Source: Paraburkholderia diazotrophica (GTDB taxonomy: Bacteria; Pseudomonadota; Gammaproteobacteria; Burkholderiales; Burkholderiaceae). From it: a stretch of DNA of 64,000 nt. Made by a program: the position numbers and the translations under genes. The first letter of the stretch is position 1. Every line of letters begins with the position of its first letter. Below the pieces are notes generated by a model that did no database searches, had not been told where the DNA came from, and was given only the letters and a program-made list of their open reading frames with translations. The stretch covers positions 62,001 to 126,000 of the forward strand of contig NZ_FNYE01000010.1 in the NCBI RefSeq assembly GCF_900108945.1, given 5' to 3'. Positions 54,880 through 64,000 of this stretch are shown here, one piece after another.

Positions 54880-55212
54880 TCAGAAGCTACTCTCGTCCCA
54901 CCGCGCGTCGCGCACCTGCACGATACCGGCCTCGACGCGCACCGGAAACACCGCGACGTCTTCATAGGCCGGCGGCGCAAGCACCCTGCCCGTCTTGATG
55001 CAGAAACGCGCGCCATGACGCGGACACACGACCACGTCTTCCTCTACCTCACCGCCAGTCAGAATGCCCCCGTCGTGCGTGCAGACATCCTCAATCGCGT
55101 AACAGGTGCCATCCAGGTTGAACACCGCCACCTGTGCGCCGTCCACGTCGACACTGCGCACCGAACCCGGCGGGAAATCGGTCAGCGCCGCGACATCGAC
55201 CCAGTCTGACAT
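54880..55212 (-). CDS. Rieske-type [2Fe-2S] protein of the SUF operon
   Basis: A 110-residue small Rieske protein. Cluster ligands are visible as CTHDGG near residue 44 and CPRHGARFC near 63. It is the last gene of the suf operon, one base after sufT. It resembles NirD and biphenyl dioxygenase ferredoxins; a role in electron delivery for cluster assembly is suggested by position only. Confidence 0.88.
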   Translation of the reverse strand: MSDWVDVAALTDFPPGSVRSVDVDGAQVAVFNLDGTCYAIEDVCTHDGGILTGGEVEEDVVVCPRHGARFCIKTGRVLAPPAYEDVAVFPVRVEAGIVQVRDARWDESSF

Positions 55213-55213
55213 G

Positions 55214-55573
55214 TCAAAGCATCCCCAGCTGCAAACGCGCGGCGTCGGACATCCGCTCTTTCGTCCACGGCGGGTCCCACACCAGTTCCACTCGTACACC
55301 GTTCACGCCTGCGACGGAATACACGGCGTCCTCGACCGTCGCGGGAAACGTCTGCGCAACGGGACAACCCGGCGCAGTCAGCGTCATGCGGATCGCCACG
55401 TCGCCTGCCTTGTCGTCCACGTTCAGGTCATACACCAGCCCGAGATCGTAGATGTTGACGGGAATTTCCGGGTCGAACACCGTACGCAACGCTTCGATCA
55501 CGCGCACGCGCAGACCTCCGTTGCCGGGTCCGGGCGCGTCGTCATCCCGTTTCAACCAGTCGAATCCACTCAT
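55214..55573 (-). CDS. sufT: SufT, MIP18/DUF59-family Fe-S maturation factor
   Basis: A 119-residue DUF59 protein with VFDPEIPVNIYDLGLVYD near residue 32 and TAPGCPVAQ near 68 containing the conserved cysteine. SufT proteins help mature Fe-S proteins. It is in the suf operon after sufU and before the Rieske gene. Confidence 0.9.
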   Translation of the reverse strand: MSGFDWLKRDDDAPGPGNGGLRVRVIEALRTVFDPEIPVNIYDLGLVYDLNVDDKAGDVAIRMTLTAPGCPVAQTFPATVEDAVYSVAGVNGVRVELVWDPPWTKERMSDAARLQLGML

Positions 55574-55598
55574 GTCACTCGCCTCGCTACTCGCTGCA

Positions 55599-56054
55599 TC
55601 ATTCCGTCGATATCGTGCCGTGCTCGTCGTGCAAAGCCGCGTGCAGCGTATGCCATGCGAGCGTCGCGCACTTCACGCGCGCTGGAAACTCGCGCACGCC
55701 GGAAAGCGCCGCGAGCTTGCCGAGCCCTGCTTCATTTTGCGTCGGCGCGTCCGCCGGCATCGTCACCATGTCGTGGAACGAGCCGAAGAGCGCCTCGATT
55801 TCCTGCTCGCTGCGGCCCTTCAGCGACTCCGTCATCAGCGAAGCCGACGCAATCGCGATCGCACAACCCGTGCCCTCGAATCCCGCGTCCTTCACGACAC
55901 CGTCTTCAATGCGCAGATACAGCGTGATACGGTCTCCGCACAGCGGGTTGTATCCTTCCGCCCTGTGATTCGCATTGGCCAGTGCATGACAGTTTCGCGG
56001 CCGTCGGTAGTGGTCGAAAATGACTTCCTGATAGAGATCGCGCAGACTGCTCAT
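55599..56054 (-). CDS. sufU: SufU, Fe-S assembly scaffold or sulfur relay
   Basis: A 151-residue SufU/IscU-like protein. The three metal cysteines are visible in NPLCGD near residue 39, FEGTGCAIAIASAS near 65 and VKCATLAWHTL near 127. The ATG at 56054 overlaps the sufS stop by ATGA. It receives sulfur from SufS; in SufU systems it takes the place of SufE. Confidence 0.92.
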   Translation of the reverse strand: MSSLRDLYQEVIFDHYRRPRNCHALANANHRAEGYNPLCGDRITLYLRIEDGVVKDAGFEGTGCAIAIASASLMTESLKGRSEQEIEALFGSFHDMVTMPADAPTQNEAGLGKLAALSGVREFPARVKCATLAWHTLHAALHDEHGTISTE

Positions 56055-57304
56055 TGTCCAAACACCTCGTGCACACGCGCTATTCCTTCGACCAGCGCGT
56101 CGACGTCGGACCGCGTGTTGTACAGCGCAAACGAAGCGCGCACGGTTGCTGGCACGCCATAGCGCTGCATGACGGGCATCGCGCAATGATGGCCCGCGCG
56201 CACAGCGACGCCGTGATGATCGAGGATCGTGCCGACGTCGTGCGCGTGCACCCGGTCGAGCACGAACGACACGATCGCCGCCTTTTCATGCGCGGTGCCA
56301 ATCAGCCTCAGATGCGGGATGGCGCGCATCGCATCCGTCGCATACGCGAGCAGGTCGGCCTCATGTGCGCTGATCGCATCGGCGCCGATTGTGCCCACAT
56401 AATCGAGCGCCACCGCAAGCGCGATCGCACCGCAGATGTTCGGCGTGCCTGCCTCGAATTTCCATGGAATGGCGTTGTAATCGGTCTTCTCGAATGTCAC
56501 CGAGCGAATCATGTCGCCACCGCCTTGCCACGGCGGCATCGCTTCCAGCTTGTCCGCGCGCGCGTATAGCGCGCCGATTCCCGTCGGCCCATACACCTTG
56601 TGCCCTGAAAACGCGTAGAAATCGCAATCGAGCGCCCGCACGTCGACGGCCAGATGTGCGATCGCTTGCGCACCGTCGACCAGCACCGGCACGCCGCGCG
56701 CATGCGCGATTTCGATCAATCGCGCAACCGGGTTGATGGTGCCCAGCGCGTTCGATACATGCGCGATCGACACCAGGCGCGTGCGCTCGCCAATCATCCG
56801 CGCGTAGGCATCGACATCGAGCGCGCCGCTGTCGTCGATCGGCACGACCTTCAGCACCGCGCCCGTCTGCTCGCACAGGAGTTGCCACGGCACGATGTTC
56901 GAGTGATGCTCCATTGCGCTGATGACGATCTCGTCACCAGGCTTCGCGAGCGGACGCAGATAGCTTTGCGCGACGAGGTTGATCGCCTCCGTCGTGCCGC
57001 GGACGTACACGATTTCCTCTGCCCTTGCCGCGTTGATAAAGCGGGCGATCCGCGCACGTGCGGCTTCGTAGGCGTCGGTGGCGCACTGCGACAGGTGATG
57101 CACGCCGCGATGCACGTTGGCGTTCATGTGCTCGTAATAGGCGCGTTCCGCATCGATCACGACGGAAGGTTTCTGGGTTGTCGCCCCGTTGTCGAGATAG
57201 ACCAGCGGCGCGTCGCGCACACGTTCGCGCAGAATCGGAAAATCGCTTCGCCAGCGCGCGACGGTATCCGTGTCGGGGATGCACACAGGTTCGAACGGCT
57301 TCAT
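56051..57304 (-). CDS. sufS: SufS, cysteine desulfurase
   Basis: A 417-residue group II cysteine desulfurase that takes sulfur from cysteine. The PLP lysine is in FSGHKVYGPTGIG near residue 240, and the persulfide cysteine in RAGHHCAMPVMQRYG near 370. LVYLDNGATTQKP near 33 is typical. It overlaps sufD by ATGA at its start and sufU at its end. Confidence 0.95.
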   Translation of the reverse strand: MKPFEPVCIPDTDTVARWRSDFPILRERVRDAPLVYLDNGATTQKPSVVIDAERAYYEHMNANVHRGVHHLSQCATDAYEAARARIARFINAARAEEIVYVRGTTEAINLVAQSYLRPLAKPGDEIVISAMEHHSNIVPWQLLCEQTGAVLKVVPIDDSGALDVDAYARMIGERTRLVSIAHVSNALGTINPVARLIEIAHARGVPVLVDGAQAIAHLAVDVRALDCDFYAFSGHKVYGPTGIGALYARADKLEAMPPWQGGGDMIRSVTFEKTDYNAIPWKFEAGTPNICGAIALAVALDYVGTIGADAISAHEADLLAYATDAMRAIPHLRLIGTAHEKAAIVSFVLDRVHAHDVGTILDHHGVAVRAGHHCAMPVMQRYGVPATVRASFALYNTRSDVDALVEGIARVHEVFGQ

Positions 57305-58626
57305 ATCAGCCCCCGCATATGCTCGCCTTCCGGCACGCGTGTCAGAAGCAGTTTCTTCAGTCTGCTGCGCACTGCGCCGATATTCACCCGCTCCACGCTA
57401 TCGCGCGCAAACCCCCATACGAGCAAAGCCCGCGCAATGCGTTCGTCGATGCCGCACGAGCGCAGATAGAACAACTGGTTTTCGTCGAGCTGACCGACGG
57501 TCGCGCCATGCGTGCATTTCACGTCGTCGGCGTGAATTTCCAGTTGCGGCTTCGTGTCTATTTGCGCGTCACGCGAGAGCAGGAGGTTGTAGTTCGCCTG
57601 ATGCGTGTCGGTTCGCTGCGCGTCCTTACGCACGATTACGTTGCCGTTGAATACGCCATGTGATGCGCCGTCGAGCACCCCACGGTAGTATTCGCGGCTC
57701 GTGCCATCCGGCTTCTCGTGGTCGATGCGCGTGTGATGATCGACATGCTGCCGCGCGCCCACGAAATACAGGCCGTTCAGTTCGGCGTATGCATCGACAT
57801 CCCGGAGCGCTGTGTCGATCTCCGTGCGTGATAGCGCACCGCCAAGCGCGAAAGAATGTGACGTAAAGCGGCTTGCACGCTGCTGCGTGACGCCGACGCG
57901 CGCGATGTGAAAGGCGCTGCGCGCTTCCTGCTGGACGCGGCAATGCTGGACGTTCGCCTCGTCGCCGGCCACGATCTTCGTTACCGTGTTGAGGAGATAC
58001 GCATCGTCTGCGATGCCTGCGAACTGCTCGACAACCGAGCAGCGCGAGCGCGCGTCGGCCAGTATCGCGTTGAAGGGATGCATCGCGAGGCCGGCTTCGT
58101 CGGTCAGGAAAAGCATGACGAGCGGCGTCTCGATCGTGCAGTCGGGTGGCAGCAGGAGTACGTATCCGTCACTCAGCAATGCCGTATTCAACGCCGCAAA
58201 GCCATCATGCGGCGGCGGCTGTTCGACGACTGCCCGCAGCCGCTCCGGCACCTCGCGGATCGCGCGTGTCAGACTGCCGACGAATGCGCCCTCCGGCAAC
58301 GCCGGCATGCGCGACAGTCTCGGCATATGGCGGCCGTTGACGAACACGAGCCGGCCCACCTCCTTGTCGGGCACGAGATCGTCGACAATGCCGGAAACAT
58401 CCAGGTGGTCACTGTGCGGCGAAGTGAAATGCCACGGCCGCTTCGCGATGGTGGCCACATTCGTGTACTTCCAGTCTTCGAGCTGCGTCGTGGGAAAGCC
58501 AAGCTCTTCGAACTGCTCGAACGCATGGCGCCGTGCGCTGCGCAGCCAGCGGAGTTCCGCGCCGGGCAGTGTCCTCGACAGGGTCTCGAATGCTTGATGG
58601 AGGTACTCGAGCGTCGTCTCACTCAT
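57301..58626 (-). CDS. sufD: SufD, Fe-S assembly complex subunit
   Basis: A 441-residue SufD that forms SufBC2D. The C-terminal core ends with KCTHGATVGQLDENQLFYLRSCGI-type text in two blocks and RALLVWGFA. The ATG at 58626 is preferred over the upstream open frame to 58662, as it follows GGAG and fits the family start. It is 42 bases after sufC. Confidence 0.92.
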   Translation of the reverse strand: MSETTLEYLHQAFETLSRTLPGAELRWLRSARRHAFEQFEELGFPTTQLEDWKYTNVATIAKRPWHFTSPHSDHLDVSGIVDDLVPDKEVGRLVFVNGRHMPRLSRMPALPEGAFVGSLTRAIREVPERLRAVVEQPPPHDGFAALNTALLSDGYVLLLPPDCTIETPLVMLFLTDEAGLAMHPFNAILADARSRCSVVEQFAGIADDAYLLNTVTKIVAGDEANVQHCRVQQEARSAFHIARVGVTQQRASRFTSHSFALGGALSRTEIDTALRDVDAYAELNGLYFVGARQHVDHHTRIDHEKPDGTSREYYRGVLDGASHGVFNGNVIVRKDAQRTDTHQANYNLLLSRDAQIDTKPQLEIHADDVKCTHGATVGQLDENQLFYLRSCGIDERIARALLVWGFARDSVERVNIGAVRSRLKKLLLTRVPEGEHMRGLI

Positions 58627-58668
58627 TTGACGTCTGCTCCTCGCGATATCACGTGTGACCACCTCGCG

Positions 58669-59451
58669 TCAGTGCGCGCCAGGCGACCCGGAATGCGGCT
58701 CAGCCGGCGCATCTGCATCGAGCCAGCCGTAACCCTTGCGTTCCAGTTCAACTGCCAGCTCGCGGGTCCCGGATTTCGCAATGCGTCCGTGCGAAAGCAC
58801 GTGCACATAGTCGGGCACGATGTACTCGAGCAGACGCTGATAATGCGTGACCAGCACGATTGCGCGATCCGCGCTGCGCATCTGGTTGACGCCCCGCGCC
58901 ACGACCTGCAGCGCGTCGATATCGAGGCCCGAATCGGTCTCGTCGAGAATCGCGAGGCGCGGCTCCAGTACCGCCATTTGCAGGATTTCGTTGCGCTTCT
59001 TCTCGCCCCCCGAAAATCCTTCGTTGACGGCGCGATACAGCAAGCTCTCGTCCATCTGCATGAGCGACATCTTCTCCTTGACCGCCTGCAGGAATTCCAT
59101 AGCGTCCATTTCGGACTCGCCGCGATGCTTGCGCTGTTCATTCAACGCGGCCTTCAGCAGGTACACGTTGCTTACGCCCGGTATTTCGACGGGATACTGA
59201 AACGCGAGAAAAAGCCCTTGCCGCGCGCGATCTTCTGGCGCAAGCGCGAGCAGATCATGACCCGCGTACTGCACGCTGCCGCCCGTCACGCAGTAATGCG
59301 CATGACCCGCCAACACGTGCGCAAGCGTGCTTTTTCCCGAACCGTTCGGGCCCATGATCGCGTGTACCTCGCCCGCGTTCACGCGCAGATCCACTCCGCG
59401 CAAAATCGGCTTGCCTTCCACTTCAACGCTCAGATTGCTGATTTCAAGCAT
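58669..59451 (-). CDS. sufC: SufC, ATPase of the SUF complex
   Basis: A 260-residue ABC ATPase. Walker A GPNGSGKSTL near residue 35, the signature FSGGEKKRNEI near 147 and Walker B AILDETDSGLD near 170 are intact. It energises the SufB/SufD scaffold. It lies 13 bases after sufB. Confidence 0.95.
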   Translation of the reverse strand: MLEISNLSVEVEGKPILRGVDLRVNAGEVHAIMGPNGSGKSTLAHVLAGHAHYCVTGGSVQYAGHDLLALAPEDRARQGLFLAFQYPVEIPGVSNVYLLKAALNEQRKHRGESEMDAMEFLQAVKEKMSLMQMDESLLYRAVNEGFSGGEKKRNEILQMAVLEPRLAILDETDSGLDIDALQVVARGVNQMRSADRAIVLVTHYQRLLEYIVPDYVHVLSHGRIAKSGTRELAVELERKGYGWLDADAPAEPHSGSPGAH

Positions 59452-59464
59452 GATCTTTGCACCA

Positions 59465-60913
<1,449 letters not shown>

Positions 60914-60925
60914 GCATGCCCTCCT

Positions 60926-61456
60926 TCATCGTTGCTGGGGCCGGATGACTGTCCGGTGTGGCGAGCCTGAAACCGCACGCGTGCGATCGATTTCCGTATG
61001 CCCCAACGGCAACAGGCCGCGCGTGCGAATCGCGCCGATATCGATCTCGCTAAGCGTCGGACCGGCCATATCGGCGAGCGACACCAGGCTTAGCGCTTCG
61101 AATATCAGCCGGTTGACCCGCTGCCAGTTTGCGCGTGCGCTGCATACTGCCTCCTGCGTGCATAGCCCCGGCAACGCGCTGCATTCGGTCATCCCGAACG
61201 GCCCGTCGACGACGGCGATCACATCGGACAGCGCGATCCGCTGCGGCGGCAGAGCGAGCTGATATCCGCCGCTCACCCCTCGCACTGACGCCAGCACACC
61301 ACCGCGCGCGAGCATCTTCATCAATTTCGACACGGTCGGGGCCGGGATGCCCGTGGCTTGTGCGAGGCTGCCGGCACTCTTCACGGCGTCCGCATCACGT
61401 GCCATCGCGATCATGATCACCGTCGCATAGTCGGCAAGCTTGCTCATCCGCAGCAT
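60926..61456 (-). CDS. sufR: SufR-like Rrf2-family SUF regulator
   Basis: A 176-residue Rrf2-family regulator with an N-terminal winged HTH (LADYATVIMIAMARD, APTVSKLMKMLARGGVL). A C-x6-C-x5-C motif (CSALPGLCTQEAVC) near residue 93 could hold an Fe-S cluster that reports cellular cluster status. The start at 61456 follows GGGAGG. It heads the suf operon and is expected to repress it. Confidence 0.88.
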   Translation of the reverse strand: MLRMSKLADYATVIMIAMARDADAVKSAGSLAQATGIPAPTVSKLMKMLARGGVLASVRGVSGGYQLALPPQRIALSDVIAVVDGPFGMTECSALPGLCTQEAVCSARANWQRVNRLIFEALSLVSLADMAGPTLSEIDIGAIRTRGLLPLGHTEIDRTRAVSGSPHRTVIRPQQR

Positions 61457-61496
61457 GGATGTCCCTCCCCGAATTCACCGCATCGAATCCGTACCC

Positions 61497-61510
61497 AATC
61501 AGTCCTGATT
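61497..61510. promoter_or_regulatory. Palindrome AATCAG-TC-CTGATT upstream of sufR
   Basis: A perfect 14-base palindrome lies 40 bases ahead of the sufR start in the only AT-rich part of the gap. It is a good candidate for binding of a dimeric Rrf2 regulator. Promoter elements could not be assigned with confidence. Confidence 0.5.
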
Positions 61511-61701
61511 CATAGATGAGGCTAGCACTCTGTTGTCCTTAAAAAAAGAAAGACATCACTACGTGTAGACGTTCTACGCATGCGGTCGCGTTAGGGCTGG
61601 TCGGGGCCAGGACGTAGATATTTCCACTTTGCAAGGTGGCGGCCAATCACGTTCGATTCGCTGCTAGAGCGCGGCGACAGGTACCCGCATGCGATTGCTG
61701 C

Positions 61702-62217
61702 TTATGACAGGAGTCCCCTGGCAAGCTCTCGCCGCAACTGGGTCGCGAATTCCAGACGGGACGCCGCGCTGATCTCCCGGCCGATCTCGACGCGCTGATT
61801 GCTCTCGCACAGGTACACGGAAACATCCGTACCGTGGCCGCTATCCACGATCACGCGCAGCCAGCCTGGGCGCATCCGGTACACGCGATGCATCGCGCCA
61901 TCGTCTGCCTCGATCACGAGCGTCAGCGAGTCGAGCGTCACCGTCTCGCCATCGGTCGCATGGCGCGCGTAGCAGACGAACGATGACGCCACGGCAGCGG
62001 CGCATAAGGCAGCGAATGGCAACACCAGCCACAGCTGCAAAAAAATGCCGAAGAACACGGCCGTCGCGGCCACAAGCCCGATCAGCGCACCAATGGCGCC
62101 CGCGGATTGCCGGGGAGATAGCGCACAGTTGCGCCTTAAGCGCCATTGGCATTCACGATGGCAGCCATCGCCGGGGCCGCCGCTTGGGCCACTCGCGCTG
62201 CGCCAGTCTGCATACAT
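61702..62217 (-). CDS. DUF2244 membrane protein
   Basis: A 171-residue protein with two close membrane segments (AIGALIGLVAATAVFFGIFL and VLPFAALCAAAVASSFVCY) after NCALSPRQ, the usual DUF2244 start, and a soluble C-terminal domain. Such genes are often found beside cytochrome c oxidase genes. It is divergent from ctaD. The first 25 residues are an atypical Gly/Ser/Arg tail, and the true start may be internal. Confidence 0.75.
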   Translation of the reverse strand: MYADWRSASGPSGGPGDGCHRECQWRLRRNCALSPRQSAGAIGALIGLVAATAVFFGIFLQLWLVLPFAALCAAAVASSFVCYARHATDGETVTLDSLTLVIEADDGAMHRVYRMRPGWLRVIVDSGHGTDVSVYLCESNQRVEIGREISAASRLEFATQLRRELARGLLS

Positions 62218-62430
62218 CTGTTACTTCACCTTTTGCTTCCTTGCTGCGCACGTCGACGGATCAAGCCGCGCGACGCGACGTGCAATCGCGGTTGTGCAAT
62301 AACCATTCCCCAGTGCGTCCGCAACGGCAACGGCGAGCTGCAACGGCCTCACTCATGCCCTCACGGCATCACTGCGAGGCACATCGCATGCAAGTGCGAA
62401 GTATTGGCCCATCTCCCGGAGTGTGTGTCA

Positions 62431-64000
62431 ATGAATCGCGCGACACCGACACCTGTTCATCCCCATCACGAACATGCCGGCCCGCCCGAGGGCGTGCTGC
62501 GCTGGCTCCTGACGACCAATCACAAGGACATCGGCACGTTGTACCTGACGTTCTCGTTTCTGATGTTCCTCATTGGCGGTGTCTTTGCGCTGCTGATACG
62601 TTCGGAGCTATTCGAGCCCGGACTGCAGATCATGCGACCCGAGTTCTTTAACCAGCTCACGGGGCTTCACGGTCTCGTCATGATTTTTGGCGCGATCATG
62701 CCGGCATTCGTCGGATTCGCAAACTGGTTGCTGCCGCTGCAGCTCGGCGCATCCGACATGGCGTTCGCGCGCCTCAACAACTTCAGCTTCTGGCTTCTGG
62801 TCGCGGGCGCGCTGCTGCTGGTCGGATCATTCCTCGCGCCGGGCGGCGCAATGGCGGCCGGCTGGACCATGTACGCGCCGCTGTCCGTCCAGCAGGGTCC
62901 CGCCATGGATCTGACCATCTTCGCCGTCCACATCATGGGCGCTTCGTCGATCATGGGCGCGATCAATATCATCGTGACGATCCTCAACCTGCGTGCGCCG
63001 GGCATGATCATCATGAAGCTGCCGCTGTTCGCATGGATGTGGCTGATCACGGCTTATCTGCTGATTGCAGTGATGCCCGTGCTCGCGGGCGACGTCACGA
63101 TGCTGCTGTTCGATCGACATTTCGGCACGTCGTTCTTCAACCCCGCAGGTGGCGGCGACCCGGTGATCTACATCCACATCTTCTGGTTCTTTGGTCACCC
63201 CGAGGTGTACATCATGATCCTGCCGGCGTTCGGGATCATTTCGCACGTCATTCCAGCTTTCTCGCGAAAGCCGCTGTTCGGCTACAGCTCGATGGTGTAT
63301 GCGGGCGCCGCTATCGCAATCCTGTCGTTTCTCGTCTGGGCCCACCATATGTTCACCATCGGCATGAGCGTGACAGGACAACTCTTTTTCATGTACGCAA
63401 CCATGCTGATCGCGGTGCCCACGGGCGTGAAGGTGTTCAACTGGACGGCCACCATGTGGCGCGGCGCGATTACCTACGAAACGCCGATGCTGTTCGCCAT
63501 CGGTTTCATCTTTGTCTTCACGATGGGCGGCTTTACGGGCCTGATGCTGGCGATGGCTCCCCTCGACATCCAGTACCACGGCACGTATTTCATCGTGGCC
63601 CACTTCCATTACGTGCTGGTGGCGGGGTCGCTGTTCGCGCTATTCGCGGGCTGGTATTTCTGGTCGCCGAAATGGACCGGGTGGATGTACAGCGAGACGC
63701 GCGGCAAGCTCCATTTCTGGCTTACGATGATTGCGTTCAATTTGACGTTCTTTCCGATGCATTTCCTGGGGCTCGCCGGCATGCCGCGGCGGTATGCCGA
63801 CTATCCGGCGCAATTCACAGACTGGAATCAGGTTTCGACAATCGGTGCATTCATCTTCGGCCTGTCGCAGGTCTATTTTCTGTTCGCGGTGGCGCTGCCC
63901 GTGTATCGCGGAGGCGGCGACCTGAAACGTGCAGATGCGAAACCGTGGGACGGTGCCGCTGGGCTCGAATGGACTGTCCCTGCGCCCGCGCCTTATCACA
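62431..64000 (+). CDS. ctaD: Cytochrome c oxidase subunit I, cut by the window end
   Basis: The frame is open from the ATG at 62431 to the last base, giving 523 codons. It encodes haem-copper oxidase subunit I. TNHKDIGTLYL near residue 34, the haem histidine in LTGLHGLVM near 87, the copper-site HPEVYI near 250, the HH pair in WAHHMFT near 300 and VAHFHYVL near 388 are all visible. The distal GGPEW-like tail is reached near the cut, so little is missing. GGAG stands ahead of the ATG. A respiratory proton-pumping role follows from the family. Confidence 0.95.
   Translation, partial: MNRATPTPVHPHHEHAGPPEGVLRWLLTTNHKDIGTLYLTFSFLMFLIGGVFALLIRSELFEPGLQIMRPEFFNQLTGLHGLVMIFGAIMPAFVGFANWLLPLQLGASDMAFARLNNFSFWLLVAGALLLVGSFLAPGGAMAAGWTMYAPLSVQQGPAMDLTIFAVHIMGASSIMGAINIIVTILNLRAPGMIIMKLPLFAWMWLITAYLLIAVMPVLAGDVTMLLFDRHFGTSFFNPAGGGDPVIYIHIFWFFGHPEVYIMILPAFGIISHVIPAFSRKPLFGYSSMVYAGAAIAILSFLVWAHHMFTIGMSVTGQLFFMYATMLIAVPTGVKVFNWTATMWRGAITYETPMLFAIGFIFVFTMGGFTGLMLAMAPLDIQYHGTYFIVAHFHYVLVAGSLFALFAGWYFWSPKWTGWMYSETRGKLHFWLTMIAFNLTFFPMHFLGLAGMPRRYADYPAQFTDWNQVSTIGAFIFGLSQVYFLFAVALPVYRGGGDLKRADAKPWDGAAGLEWTVPAPAPYH

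Overview
This is a GC-rich bacterial window with the codon habits of Burkholderiaceae, most likely Paraburkholderia or a close relative. The genus is an inference from DmrB-type methanopterin genes beside a cbb fragment and from Burkholderia-like housekeeping genes. About 47 kb is a dense island for C1 metabolism. The remaining 17 kb holds small hypotheticals, a secreted glycosidase, a SUF iron-sulfur operon and the start of a cytochrome oxidase locus.

Layout. (1) 0.1-2.2 kb: an AcoR-type sigma-54 activator, with two hairpins in front of it. (2) 2.2-6.2 kb: a reduced Calvin-cycle set, cbbF-cbbP-cbbZ, divergent from cbbR; no RuBisCO genes are present. (3) 6.4-18.0 kb: tetrahydromethanopterin (H4MPT) genes mptG, mtdB, mch, dmrB, folB-like, DHPS-like, DUF447 and two uncertain cofactor genes, plus methylofuran genes mfnB, mfnE, mfnF and mfnD. 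(4) 18.3-23.1 kb: fhcBADC, the formyltransferase/hydrolase complex that releases formate. (5) 23.1-34.1 kb: a QscR/CbbR-type LysR regulator divergent from a serine-cycle operon glyA-sgaA-hprA-mtkA-mtkB-ppc-mclA, closed by a strong terminator. (6) 34.2-48.1 kb, minus strand: purU-mgdABCD-gmaS-mgsABC-folD-PLP decarboxylase, the N-methylglutamate route of methylamine oxidation, preceded by an XRE-cupin regulator. (7) 48.2-54.6 kb: an orphan NarL-type regulator, small hypotheticals, an N-formylglutamate amidohydrolase-like gene, a GH28-like secreted enzyme and a membrane protein. (8) 54.9-61.5 kb, minus strand: sufR-B-C-D-S-U-T-Rieske. (9) 61.7-64 kb: a DUF2244 protein and ctaD, cut by the window end.

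How it works together (from family knowledge). Methylene-H4MPT is oxidised by MtdB, hydrolysed by Mch, and its formyl group passes to methylofuran on FhcABCD and leaves as formate. Methylamine is loaded on glutamate by GmaS and MgsABC. It is oxidised by MgdABCD to methylene-tetrahydrofolate, which can be assimilated by GlyA and the serine cycle or oxidised by FolD and PurU to formate. Missing from the window are fae, glycerate kinase, ftfL, RuBisCO, methanol dehydrogenase and formate dehydrogenase; these may lie elsewhere in the genome. Most start codons were chosen by visible ribosome-binding sites and gene overlaps.
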